Assembly (NCBI GenBank): GCA_025617745.1 | Contig: CM046854.1 | Span: 61,585,606-61,649,605, forward strand | Direction of reading: 5' to 3' | From: Heliocidaris erythrogramma | Taxonomy: Eukaryota > Echinodermata > Echinoidea > Camarodonta > Echinometridae | Length of the DNA: 64,000 nucleotides | Shown here: positions 44,209 through 55,496 of the stretch, piece by piece | Numbering within the stretch: position 1 is the first letter of the stretch | How the letters are laid out: every line of letters begins with the position of its first letter | Translations under genes and position numbers: made by a program | The notes under the pieces: generated by a model | The model's input: only the letters and a program-made list of their open reading frames with translations | Databases searched by the model: none | What the model was told of the DNA's origin: nothing

Positions 44209-44265
44209 ATATATATTAAAGTAAAACCAAAGGAATACATCAGGAAAGAACAGAGGATATATATA

Positions 44266-45959
44266 CACTGTTGGTCATAATGGTAGCATATTTTTTTTTT
44301 CTACCTTTCGTACACTATTGGCAACAATACGAGTCATTTCTTTGCAAAATAAAGCATATATCTTCACCGATTGTATTGATAAATCTGTTCTCAACATATG
44401 AAATAAAAAATATAAGACAAAAATTAATTCATACAAACTGGTTTACACTGGTTTAAACCACTTTTGACAAACACAATCATCCAGACCATGGATTCCTTGA
44501 AACAATGTATCGTTTTTGGTAAATGTTTAACCATGATAAGTTTATCGTGAAAAATAAAATCTTTGGATCTTTTGATTATTGAAGTGAAGTGTTCCTCTTT
44601 TTAATCTTGTTGGGTCACTTAGTACCGGGTATGGCCACCTCTGGCACGCACCAGTGCCTCCACACGCCGTGGCATACTGTCCACAAGGTTGTTGATGGTG
44701 TTCAAGGGCAGTGCATCCCACTCTTCGGTCAGTGCCTGGGCTAACTCCTGCACATTTTGAGGATGATTGTTTCTCTCATTGATGGCATGGCCCAATGCAT
44801 CCCAGGCGTGCTCAATGGGGTTCATGTCGGGGGAACAGGCAGGCCAAGGCATCTGCTGCACGTCCTCTGCCTCAAGGAATTCACTCACCAGACGTGCCCT
44901 ATGTGGTCGAGCGCTGTCGTCTTTGAGCTGAAAGTTATTGCCATATACTCTTCTCGCGTATGGAAGACAATGGCGTTCCAGGATATCGCGGTACACGACG
45001 GCGTTGATGTTTCCTTCAGGTGCAGCCAATGGCGTTTTCCGCCATAATGTATTCCGGCCCATACCATCACTGAGCCTCCACCTACTTGATTGGTTTCCTG
45101 GACACAGTCATTACGGAGGTTCTCGCCCCGCAATCGTCGAACCCTCTGCCTCCCATCGGTGCGGTCAAGGATGTACCGGCTTTCATCAGTGAAGATTACA
45201 TGGCGCAAGTGACCAAGCTGCCATCTCCTGTGCCTACTAGCCCACTGGAGTCGAGCAACCCGGTGGCGAACAGTGAGACGTGGAACCTTGGTCATTCGCC
45301 GAGCTCTGTAGCCATGTTGGACAAGTCTCCTGTTTACAGTTTCCCGTGAAACGTTCACTCCGAAGTGCCTCCTCCACAAGTGGCAAAGACGACTCGCTGG
45401 CATTCTCCGGTTCCTACGGCACATGTTCAGCAGTTGACGGTCATCCCGTGCGGATGTTCTTCGTGGTCGACCTATAGATCTCTCTGGACTCAAAGTATCC
45501 GCCTCTCGATGTCTTCTGAGGATGCGGCACACACAACTCTGCTATAGTCCAAGAATATCTGCAATCTGGGCCTGTGTCCGTCCAATCCGTCGCAGTGCAA
45601 GGACCCTCTGGCGAATTGGAAGTGCCGTTGGGCGAGGCATAGTGTAAGGAATCAGTGTACCAAATGTGGTAGGAATTGATCAAGCTAACTCTGAAAACGG
45701 GCTGTTAACACACGTAGGCTTTCTGCACGAAATGGACAGCAAAACAACAGCAGAAAGGAGACTCTGGCTTTCATAGCACCAAACAATAAGATAGGCCACG
45801 TGATGGAATGTTTCACTTGAGCGACTTTTACCTCGACAATACAAAATCATCATGTAATCAATGAACCTGGTCAATATTATCTATTTAGGCTTTTAAATAT
45901 GATTAAATCAACGGATGACCATGAAAAAACGAATTATGCTACCATTATGACCAACAGTG
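44266..45959 (-). mobile_element. Tc1/mariner transposon, 1694 bp
   Basis: 25-bp perfect TIRs (CACTGTTGGTCATAATGGTA plus GCATA) at both ends, TA on each side (44264-44265, 45960-45961), and a transposase reading frame on the - strand. The identical TIRs suggest a fairly recent insertion, although the transposase is broken. Confidence 0.95.
44619..45640 (-). pseudogene. Tc1-like transposase, broken by one stop and one frameshift
   Basis: The start is ATG at 45640 (MPRPTALPIRQRVLALRRIG). The HTH region follows, but TAG at 45542-45544 interrupts after 32 codons (ADILGL*QSCVCRIL). A second helix-turn-helix region (RRNRRMPASRLCHLW) and first catalytic Asp (VIFTDESRY) follow. A one-base frameshift lies near 45034-45043, by an AAAA/GGCGG stretch. 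The last part has the second Asp (KDDSARPHRAR) and Glu (PDMNPIEHAW), with 34 residues between them: DD34E, the Tc1 signature. Unbroken length would be ~340 residues, normal for Tc1. The element cannot make active transposase as read. Confidence 0.93.
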
Positions 45960-46145
45960 TATTAAAGTAAAACCAAAGGAATACATAAGGAAAGAACAGA
46001 GGATATATATATTAAAGTAAAACCAAAGGAATACATCAGGAAAGAACAGATGATATATATATTAAAGTAAAACCAAAGGAATACATCAGGAAAGAACAGA
46101 GGATATATATATTAAAGTAAAACCAAAGGATTACATCAGGAAAGA

Positions 46146-47266
46146 GAAAAGATATACAAAGAACAGGACATAATATGACACACAAAAAAAATCCCCCATT
46201 AAACAATTAAATAAATAAAAGTCTCTGACAGGAAATTGCACCCTTACAATATTACTCTAAGGAACAAAGAAAACCATTTCTACACTGCATAGCCTATACA
46301 AAAGTAGGCCTACTAGCATTTTACACACACATATGTACTCATTATCTTCAGTGATGCAAAGAGTGGTCATAAACGAAGACAATTAGCATTAAACTTTCAT
46401 TTTCTAACAGGCATTAAAACATCACAGCCCATGGCAGTTAACCCCTTAAGATGGTTTCACTCTCAATTCACATGCATTTAGTTCAAGTATTATCAAACGT
46501 CACACTCATTGGATTAAGAAATTGAAAGTAAATTGGTTCATCCATTACAATTAGTGAGACAGTTTGAACAAAACCTGATTACATTACAAGAGCATTTCTT
46601 AGTTTCCTTGTTCTTTGTTGCATTGAGATCTTTACGACATATAATCTGTTAATGACTACATTAGTAACATCTATTTCTTTTATTGTTAATCGGGTGAGTT
46701 TGGCTATTTCCGTTTATAATATTATCTGATGTGATGCGTAAAGGTGTTAACTCACATCTCAAAATGTTGAGAAAATGCCCTTATGGTTCTAAACAGACGA
46801 TATCAGCTTACATTCAGGATGGCTTTATTGATCATGGGCGACTGATCAAGTGGAGACATTCTTATGTAATCCAGCAGCCCTCTTACAATGTCAAAGTACT
46901 ACCTCAAAGACTGAAGAAAGAGACTGTAGAGATTGATAGCTGGGAAGCACAACTCAAGAACAACCTGGTCAAATTTGTGAAAAATGCAAAGATATCGACA
47001 AGCCACTGCCAATTAAGATGGTCTCCAGAAATTGTTATCAACAAGAAAAGATTGGTAAGTACAGAAGAATTTTCCTTTAAGATTATTTGCTAAAATTTGC
47101 ACGATGTAACTTAAGCTAAAGCTTTCAAGTGATTATATGTAATTCAGTTTTGCGAGCACTTACACTTGGTTATAAAGAGTAGCGTTATAGCAAACTCTCA
47201 TTATAACAAGGTCATTTGGCTGGTCCCACTTCTTTGTGTTCTATTGTTTTTAAGCCCTGATATAAC
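46146..47266. other. Intergenic stretch with a candidate exon
   Basis: AT-rich DNA up to 46730, then a 120-codon open frame with a good donor (see 46797-47054). From about 47165 the left part of a CAGTTGAACC-family MITE begins; it is interrupted at 47266 by the foldback element. Confidence 0.5.
46797..47054 (+). CDS. Candidate exon of unrecognised gene or element
   Basis: Open from 46731 to 47093. A possible acceptor (TTCTAAACAG) ends at 46796 and a strong donor ATTG|GTAAGT is at 47055. The translation is not low-complexity: TISAYIQDGFIDHGRLIKWR, HSYVIQQPSYNVKVLPQRLK and IDSWEAQLKNNLVKFVKNAK. I do not recognise the family. It could be an isolated exon of a captured gene or part of a mobile element; no neighbouring exon was found. 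Confidence 0.35.
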
Positions 47267-47279
47267 GGGGTCTGCTCGC

Positions 47280-47960
47280 TAGTCATAAGGACCGCTATTC
47301 ATAAAAAAAAATTATTCATAAGGACCGCTATTCATAATAAGACATAAGGGTTGCTATTCATAAGGGTAATTATTCATAAGGACCGCCATTCATAATAAGA
47401 CATAAGGATCGCTATTCATAATATGGAAAGAGGGTCGCTATTCATAATACCAAATCAGGGTCGTTAATCATAAGGGTCCCTATTCATAATACGAAAATTG
47501 GGTCGCTATTCATAAAGGTCGCTATTCATAAAGGTCGCTATTCATAAAGGTCAATATTCATAAGGGTCGCTATTCATAATCGGAGAAGAGGGTCGCTATT
47601 CATAATCGAATAAGAGGGTCGCTATTCATAATCACAAAAGAGGGTCGCTATTCATAATCACAGAAGAGGGTCGCTATTCATAATCGAATAAGAGGGTCGC
47701 TATTCATAATCGGATAAGAGGGTCGCTATTCATAATCACAAAAGAGGGTCGCTATTCATAATCACAGAAGAGGGTCGCTATTCATAATCGGAGAAGAGGG
47801 TCTCTATTCATAATCACAAAAGAGGGTCGCTATTCATAATCACAGAAGAGGGTCGCTATTCATAATCGGAGAAGAGGGTCGCTATTCAAAATCAAAAAAG
47901 AGGGTCGCTGTTCATAATCACAGAAGAGGGTCGCTATTCATAATCAAAGAAGAGGGTTGT
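47280..47960 (+). repeat. Left arm array of the foldback element
   Basis: About 25-30 units built on GGTCGCTATTCATAA. Outer units are irregular (CATAAGGACCGCTATTCATA); inner units are regular ~26-bp (variants ATCACAGAAGAG, ATCGGAGAAGAG, ATCGAATAAGAG). Confidence 0.92.
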
Positions 47961-48347
47961 CATTTAAATCAAATAAGAAAGGGATATGGAGGAAGGACAA
48001 CCCATGGCCCAACGGTATTGTATTTAAGAAAGCTCTCTACACAATGCATTTCCGGTTTTTGTCAAATATATCCCTATTTTCTTAAAAAAGTGAACTATAT
48101 TTATCAATACTCCCCACACTTTGAAAGGCGCTTTGCCAGTGCCTTAATAATTAAAAAAACGATGTCTAATCCATACATCTACGTGGGAGGAGAGGACCCC
48201 CCCCCCCCCCTATCCACACACCCACATACACGCAGACATGTGCTTTGGTTTGAATATTGGAGTGTCATTGCCACACCTATTTTAGAGTTAGGGGAAGTAC
48301 TGGTTGTCTATTTATGTACCCTTTTCGTTCTTTCTTTTTTCTTTTTC

Positions 48348-48383
<36 letters not shown>

Positions 48384-49495
48384 TCTTTCGTTCCTTTTCC
48401 AGCTTCTTGTTTCTTTGTTTCTGCATGGTTTTCTGCAAGACACCTCTTGCTTGTACTCTTATTTCCTTTTGTATACTGTTTACGTAGATTTATCATGGAA
48501 TAATTATTGTCATGCCTCTTTATTCTCAATGTGTTAATATATTTTTGATACATGTGCATTAATATATTTTTCTGTATTCATTCTTATTCATCACGTGCAA
48601 TTTTTTATGCTTGAAATTGGGAAATCAGATTGTAACACAATTTGTATCCTTGTTGCATGACAATAAATGAATCATTTAATCATCCAGATCCTCCCGTTTC
48701 TCAACTCCTGTAAAGACCTAATCCTTAGCCTTTATCTCAAGTTCCAGCAATCGTCCATTTGGGGGGAGATGAGGGGAAAGTTGGGCGGGGAGGGGGGGGG
48801 GGGGGTGGGATTCTCGTAGGGGATAGTTGTCCTGGAGATTAGTTGTAGGGGTAGTTGTCCGGATACGGGCTTAGAAATTGCCGCGAAAAATTTGTTTTCG
48901 TTTTTATTTTGGGGTGGGATAGTAAAATTTTCATAATACGTGATTTTAGTAACGTACAATTCATTGGCATCTACCGTTTTTACAGTGTGCCGCTGTTTAT
49001 GGACATGGATGGGAATGAAGTATGCCCTCCCACGGTTGGGACTTTCAAATTTCCCCGAGTTAAAAATCATCTCTCAGAGCATTTGAGTGCATGTGCTTTC
49101 ATGGTAATTACTAACTTATTAATTTCATTATATTCTTTGAAATATTTATTTCGGTCTTCCTTATCATAATCTTAACAAAAATCATGACAAAAATTATCAC
49201 CATGTTGATCGATCGTGATCCTGTGAATAATAATCATCATGGTCATCCTCCTCCTCCTCCTGATCATGTTATTTGATCATGTCATTTATTGAAGGTGAAT
49301 TATTGCGGGGGGATGATACAAGCCAATCCTACAGGCCACCCCCCCCCCCCCCTCCCACCCATTACAAGGGCATGCGCATCATGTATTTTCTATGTTTGTT
49401 TGATCTTAATTCAATTCTATCAAATTTATTCCCACTTCTTTATACTGTAAAGCATATTGGTTGTATGTAAACAACCACAGGACCAACGGCTTTAA

Positions 49496-50091
49496 CCCTA
49501 ATAGAGCCGGGTTATTTAGACCCATCTCACAGTCGGGGGTGGGGGGCTGATTCCGCCCCCTAAGATCTCGGCCGTCCACCGCGCATTCGCAACCAAAATC
49601 GGCACATAAAATTACTTTGCTCTAATTAATTAAATAAAGCCCCAAAACTGCTAATTTGTGGTATAGAGACTCTTTGTCAGATTCTGATCAAATAAACCGG
49701 TAAAAATCCTTTTTTTTCTTAGGTTTTTTCGATGGAATTTGTCGGCGACACTATTTTAATCCTAAACAACATAAAATTAATTGTTTTTAAACAGTAAAAG
49801 TAAAAATAATGAAACTTTTATGAATTTTAGCTGAAAACACAATTTGGATTGGATTTGTACATGAAATCACGTTTTTGAACAATTTTGGGTCTGACATGCA
49901 CTTACGAAATGTTGGGTAACTCCGGAACCGCGCGCGCGGACATCACAAATTTTGTCTCAAAAGTTACGCAAGACTTGAAAGAAAAAAGTAGTGAAGCGGC
50001 GTGGTGACTGCTTTTCGCGATGCGAACATATTACGCGAAACGTCGAGGGGGGGGGGGGGGGGGCGGGAATCCGCCCCCGGGCCTATTAGGG
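49496..50091. mobile_element. TTAA-flanked TIR element in the foldback core
   Basis: TTAA at 49492-49495 and 50092-50095; termini CCCTAATAGAGCCGGG and GGGCCTATTAGGG. G/C-rich subterminal blocks are also inverted (GGGGGGCTGATTCCGCCCCC and GGGCGGGAATCCGCCCCC). Confidence 0.82.
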
Positions 50092-50914
50092 TTAAGTCCT
50101 CTCCGAGGGACTTGAGGTTAATGCCTTACCAAAGGACATGAGTGCATCCTGGTTTCAAACACGCATCCTTCAGTTACAAAGCCACTGTTCGACCTCTGAG
50201 CTATCTCGCCTATCTCTGAGGATTATGGACATGATAGAACAACACCTGGTGGCAACACCTACTACAGCACCCCGCCACCCGCACACAGACTATGTCATTT
50301 ATGAATTGCTTGGACGAAAATTGTCAGTACTATGTGCTTGTACCGAAACAAGATGGGTAGAATAGCGCAACGTGATCGGACTGATGGGGGGGGGGGGGGG
50401 GGGGGGGGGTGACACAGGCGTAGCCAGGACTTTTCAATATGGGGCGTTTGTGAGCCCGCGAAGCGTGCCAATTTGGTGATGAGCACTCTTTGCGTGCTCC
50501 CCAGGGGGATGGATGCAGGGAGGGGGAGATTCCCCCATAGAGTTGTTAGGGGTATGTAACTATATGGTTTTCCCCCTCCCTCGCGAAGTGCGAAAGCTCT
50601 GACGTTTTATAGCAAATATGAGATAAAGATAATGGCTCGTCGCAATACTGCACTGTATGTAACAGGGGTGGGTGCATGGAGAGGGGGGGGGGGGGGGGGT
50701 CCCTCTGACGTTTTGTAGCAAATTTGAGAGAAAGATAAAGGCTCGTACATGTAGCACCTCCTTTTAGGCGGAAAGTTAGTTCGATACCCACGCAATGCTG
50801 CACTGCATGTATCAGGGGTGGATGCATGGATGGGGAGTTACTTCCCCCTCCCCGCGGGAAGCGCGAAAACTGACGCAAATTTCGTAGCTTTTATCGTTCT
50901 CTTCCTCCGCTTAA

Positions 50915-51805
50915 AGGAGAATTACGCTCAAAAATAAAGACGATAGTGTTCAAAGGTGTTATTAATTCCTACTTGTTAGACTATATGGCTTCGCGTCAAA
51001 ATATACGAGATCGATACAAATCAAATTTTTCTGAGCAAAATTTACCATCTGCTAGCAATATGTATCGTCTGCTAGCAGCACATGGGGGCTGCCATTTTGT
51101 TTATGTGTACAAGAAGATTTTCTTAATCAAAATGCTCAATTGCCTTTTTCAAAATTAAAAACCCATTTGAGATTAAAAATATAGAATAGATATGTCAATT
51201 TATTTTTAAACTGAAGATTTCCTTATATATTTCTGTTGAAAATCGATATTCGCTTAATAGAAATCTATTTTCTCGATACTGGACGTATGGGACGGAGCAA
51301 ATTAATTCAAATTTTATGGATGCTTCTTCCCTGAGCATCTATAGCGGCAAACTATGCATTCACCTGCTTTCGGATAATGGACTTGAAAAGTCAGAATGCA
51401 TGCTGCATATATTATGTTCTGCTCTGTTTGGCAAACCCAAGAAAATAAGCAAAACCAGACAATTTAAAAGAATCATTATAAAGATTTAATTTTTATAATA
51501 CATGTAAACACCCACTTTATTTTTTCCGTCACATATGGGATTTTAGGTAATGAAGAAAATCAATTTAGGATTTGGATTCAAAATATCTTCCTGACTGGAA
51601 GATTTCTCAATGGTTCATGTACAACTCCAAATCAGCAAGAAAATGGCAGCCCCCATGTAAATGAGTAGGAGACGATACCGGGTGTTGGAATATCTTTATT
51701 TATACCCTTTTCTGATATCTTATTAGAAAATGATTTAGGCCAATAAGTAGGAATATATTACACCTTCCAATATAATTAAATTTGTCATCAGGGCTTAATT
51801 CTCCT
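50915..51805. mobile_element. TTAA-flanked TIR element with long imperfect arms
   Basis: TTAA at 50911-50914 and 51806-51809; termini AGGAGAATTACGCTC and its inverse GGGCTTAATTCTCCT. Deeper, CACATGGGGGCTGCCATTTT (51079) is mirrored by AAAATGGCAGCCCCCATGTA (51642). Confidence 0.82.
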
Positions 51806-52004
51806 TTAATCACGCTTTTTCGCTCTCGCCTGTTTTTAAGGGTTGTATTTGTTTCATCGCCTGTCCCCATATTGGCTCGACACAGCCGTGGGGTGTCTAG
51901 ATCCCATCCAATATTATTATTTTTGTTCTTTCATATTTGAGTGTTCATTGAACAATGAAAATCATATTACAATATTTGACAAATAATCCTAACCCTAACC
52001 TATT

Positions 52005-52755
52005 CTTCGATTATGAATAGCGCCCCTCTTTCGTGATTATGAATAGCGCCCCTCTTCTTTGATTATGATTAGCGACCCTCATCTTCGATTATGAATAGCG
52101 ACCCTCTTCTGTGATTATGAATAGCGACCCTCTACTTCGATTATGAATAGCGACCCTCTTCTCTGATTATGAAAAGCGACCCTCTTCTTTGATTATGAAT
52201 AGCGACCCTCTTCTTCGATTATGAATAGCGACCCTCTTCTGTGATTATGAATAGCGACCCTCTTCTGTGATTATGAATAGCGACCCTCTTCTTCGATTAT
52301 GAATAGCGACCCTCTTCTGTGATTATGAATAGCGACCCTCTTCTTCGATTATGAATAGCGATCCTCTTCTCCGATTATGAATAGCGACCCTCTTCTCCGA
52401 TTATGAATAGCGACCCTTATGAATATTGACCTTTATGAATAGCGACCCTTATGATTAACGACCCCGATTTGGTACTATGAATAGCGACCCTGTATCTGTA
52501 TTATGTATAGCGACCCTTATGACTTATTATGAATAGCGGCCCTTATGAGTAATGACCCTTTTCTTCGATTATGAATAGCGACCCTCTTCTCATATTATGA
52601 ATAGCAATCCTTATGAATAATGCTCCTTATGAGTTTATGAATAGTGACCCCCTTTTCGCTTTATGAATAGCGACCCTACAGGTATAGGGAATTACACGTT
52701 ATGACTAGCGGTCCTTATGAGCCACTGGTCCTTATGACTAGCGGTCCTTATGACT
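52005..52755 (-). repeat. Right arm array of the foldback element
   Basis: Inverse of the left array: units CTCTTCTTCGATTATGAATA plus GCGACC, with irregular outer units near 52430-52755 (TTATGATTAACGACCCCGATT) that mirror the left arm. Confidence 0.92.
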
Positions 52756-52867
52756 AGCGAGGTTACCCCGATATAACATGGTTTTAATATAAAGAGGTAA
52801 TTATCTTGGTCACAAGGAGTTCAAGAGTTATAACAAGGTTCAACTGTATATACAGTGCAGAGCAATG

Positions 52868-52905
52868 ATAGAGAGAGAGAGAGAGAGAAGGGGAGCAGAG
52901 AGTGG

Positions 52906-52938
<33 letters not shown>

Positions 52939-52995
52939 TGTGAGAGAAAGAAGGGGGAGAGAGAGATAGAGAGAGAGAGGGAGAGCGAGAGAATG
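52868..52995. repeat. (GA)n microsatellite
   Basis: Long GAGA tracts interrupted by GGGAGCAGAGAGTGGG and similar words, just outside the MITE end at 52847. Confidence 0.9.
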
Positions 52996-53588
52996 GCTAA
53001 ATAGGAAGAAAATGTGATTTCAAAGCACTAGTTCATCTTGACAGAATATTATCCCCAAGAATGAATACGAATGTTTCAAGTTAAGACACTTCCAGTATGA
53101 CAGGTAGATGTACATGTATTTTTGCAGTGTGAAATTGGTTGAAGTTCATCAAAATAAATAGATTTGTGTGATCTAACATGAATGACTATAGTAAAAGATA
53201 AATGGGTGAAAAAAACAGTGATTTTACATTGGGTATTAAAAGTAAAGCTCTGGAAAACTAAAAAAATATCTGGTTAAAAAAATAAAATATTTTAAAATTT
53301 CTGTGAGGAAATCTCACTTTTACAATAGAAAACTAAAATAGCATCCCTGAATAATACACACATACTTCACACAGTTTTCGCTCAACAAGCAAATAGTCTG
53401 CGTATTCAAACATGTGATCTTTTCATTGTTTAATGCAGTCGATCTTAAATATTTTCAGCTCGGTCCGTACAAGTCTGAGCGGTCGCGACAATGAATGACA
53501 ATACGTGAACAATGATTAATTTGGGGGTAAACATAGCGTGAACTAAATCAGACTTGACCCCAAAATTTGGCAATGGCCATTCAATGGG

Positions 53589-53895
53589 ACGCATTGGTAC
53601 GCAGTAACGCAGGGCAGTGGGGGACCAAAATGCGGCCAAGTGTAAATGGGGCATTAGACTGATTATGACCTGTGTGTCTAGGAGAAAGGTACACGTTCGT
53701 ACGCAGTAATGCGTGGCAGTGCGGCACCAAAATGCGGCCAAGTGTAAATGGGGCATTACACTGATTATGACCTGTGTGTCTAGGAGAAAGGTACACGTTC
53801 GTACGCAGTAATGCGTGGCAGTGCGGGACCAAAATGCGGCTTAGTGTAAATGGGACATTACACTGATTATGACCTGTGTGTATAGGAGAAAGATA
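53589..53895. repeat. 102-bp minisatellite, three copies
   Basis: ACGCAGTAA(C/T)GC recurs at 53599, 53701 and 53803, exactly 102 bp apart. The unit runs GGACCAAAATGCGGCCAAGT, GTAAATGGGGCATTACACTG, ATTATGACCTGTGTGTCTAG. Because 102 is a multiple of three, a frame on the - strand stays open through all copies. Confidence 0.9.
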
Positions 53896-53899
53896 CTTT

Positions 53900-54539
53900 G
53901 ACATTTGACAATTTTGAAATGTTGCAATGCATCGCATAATTTCTCACATACAAACACTTCACAAAGTAGAGAATTTATAACTTTCATTTTGTCACATAAA
54001 ATGTTGATTTTATCAGATGTAATTGGCACAAAATTGTTCTCTAAAAGAGAACACAGTAATGAAGATTATCTTTAAAAAGTTATGAATAAGATGGGAAACC
54101 CAGTGTTTTGAAACAAATAACCAAGGTAATGTTTACTTTTGGTAAGCCCTCATCAGATTTACTGAATTTTTGATGATAAATAGCAAGATACTAGCAATAC
54201 AAAGATGCTGTGAAGATATTACATCCTAAAGTGGCATATTTAACAAATGAGAGGCAAGAAATAATGTAGGTGCCGGGTCAAGGATAGTAAACTCACAACT
54301 TCACCTTGGATTAAACACCATACACATGTTCAAAGCCTACAAACAGTGACACACATGCTACTTCTGTCCAAAGCCTCGAGATTGTTGTGTGGAGAGCTGT
54401 CCGGTTGAAAGGTCCTAACGTATGGAAGTATATTGCCGTGATCTAGCATTCCTTAAATATATTTATGGTAAAATTCACTGGAAATCATTGATGGAATACC
54501 AAATGATCTTGTACACACGTCTTTTGATACATGGAAAAC
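53900..54539. other. Intergenic AT-rich stretch
   Basis: No gene, TIR or tandem structure recognised between the 102-bp repeat and the tRNA-like element. Confidence 0.5.
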
Positions 54540-54551
54540 AACATGAGATTA

Positions 54552-54934
54552 TTACAGATCGAGCATACGATCTTTAACACTGGGAGTAAAATGCCTAAAT
54601 ATTTGTTTACAAATTAAAATTCCTCCCATTAAGCTTCTTCGTTTACTAACCATTGTCTACGGTGGACCGTTGAATATTAATGAGTCAGAAAGAAGAGGAT
54701 CTTGGGTATTTGATTCCAGTTCATCGTGACTTGGCCGTGAACCAGAATAGCCTGGTGGTTAAGTTGCTGCCCGGCAAGCGGTAGATGACAGGTTCGAATC
54801 CCGCTGGTTCCAATTTTTTCTGACTTGTGTTTTTTCATTACAGATCGAGCATACGATCTTTAACACTGGGAGTAAAATGCCTAAAAATTTGTTTACAAAT
54901 TAAAATTCCGCCCATCAAGCTTCTTCGTTTTACT
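54552..54934 (+). mobile_element. tRNA-like retroposon with terminal direct repeats and 12-bp target duplication
   Basis: AACATGAGATTA occurs at 54540-54551 and 54935-54946. Terminal direct repeats of ~96 bp (54552-54647 and 54838-54934) start TTACAGATCGAGCATACGAT and end AAGCTTCTTCGTTT(T)ACT. The ~190-bp centre holds CGTGACTTGGCCGTGAACCA and a tRNA-like segment (54742-54812) with perfect B box GGTTCGAATCC and a 7-bp acceptor-like pair GAACCAG/CTGGTTC. It does not end TG...CA like an LTR. Confidence 0.85.
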
Positions 54935-54946
54935 AACATGAGATTA

Positions 54947-55496
54947 CGTTTAACACGTTTCTTTCCCATTTCCTTTTTGCTACCAAAACCTACATGAGCT
55001 TTAACCTGACCCTAACCTCCACTGATTTATGGAGTGCCAAATGTCGTATCTTAATTATGGGTCAAAAGGAATAAACAAAATAAATGTATGTCATGAAATG
55101 AAAATCAGAAATTTATGTCATGATAACATGACATGTTTACAAACTTTACATGATATTCAAACAAATTTCTAATTGATGAAGAGGTCGACACTTCATGCTT
55201 AAAATAAATAAATCGACTAACTCTACCTCCTTACATGAGGTTGGGTTAAAAGCTAGATCTAAAGTCATTACAATCTTTACTACCTACGTTGTAATCTTAT
55301 TTCAAAAACTCCATTTAACTGTTCTGATTTCTGGACATTTTCATTCTATCAGAGATATTTGCCTTGCTCATGTTAACCATGAAAAATGCACTTACAGCAC
55401 TTTGTAGCACTTTTATAGATTTACACGAACATTTTCTACACTGTTTTGGGTTCATGGTACATCTGTGTGATAATACTGTTTGCGTAAGGTCAAAGA
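54947..55496 (-). other. Spacer and probable AAR2 3' UTR
   Basis: AT-rich DNA after the element; includes CTAACCTGACCCTAACC-like words near 55000. No clear polyadenylation signal on the - strand was picked out. Confidence 0.35.

Larger units (their letters stand above)
44209..46145 (+). repeat. ~56-bp minisatellite split by a Tc1/mariner element
   Basis: Unit: ATATATATTAAAGTAAAACC then AAAGGAATACATCAGGAAAG and AACAGAGG. One unit lies left of the transposon (44209-44265) and about three and a half lie right of it (45960-46145). Joining the two flanks across one TA restores a normal unit. Confidence 0.88.
47961..52004. other. Core of the foldback element: nested elements and simple repeats
   Basis: Contains poly-C (48199-48209), (CT)n at 48350-48380, G-rich tract (48785-48805), a TTAA element (49496-50091) nested in a SINE-like sequence (about 49440-50210), poly-G (50048-50063, 50386-50409, 50681-50699), a ~165-bp repeated block (50480-50880) and a second TTAA element (50915-51805). 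No transposase was recognised, so the element is non-autonomous as read. Confidence 0.65.
47267..52769. mobile_element. Foldback transposon, 5.5 kb, with inverted tandem-repeat arms
   Basis: An 8-bp target duplication GATATAAC lies at 47259-47266 and 52770-52777. Termini GGGGTCTGCTCGCTAGTCAT and the inverse of GACTAGCGAGGTTACCCC match as TIRs. Left arm 47280-47960 is an array of a ~26-bp unit (GGGTCGCTATTCATAATCAC plus AGAAGA); right arm 52005-52755 is the same array inverted. Irregular units (ACCAAATCAGGGTCGTTAATC) appear in both arms in mirror positions. The host sequence is a MITE whose two halves rejoin across one GATATAAC. The structure resembles foldback elements such as Drosophila FB and the sea urchin TU family. 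Confidence 0.88.

Noticed and set aside
44757-45547. Five + strand frames of 60-96 codons
   Set aside because: Antisense shadows of the Tc1 transposase.
47280-47960. CRISPR-like regular repeats
   Set aside because: Units are contiguous ~26-bp tandem repeats without unique spacers, mirrored at 52005-52755, in a eukaryotic genome.
48018-48559. Several overlapping frames up to 161 codons
   Set aside because: They run through poly-C and (CT)n tracts; the peptides are runs of Pro, Ser and Leu from simple repeats.
53445-53937. 118- and 103-codon - strand frames
   Set aside because: Produced by the 102-bp minisatellite; kept only as a low-interest finding.
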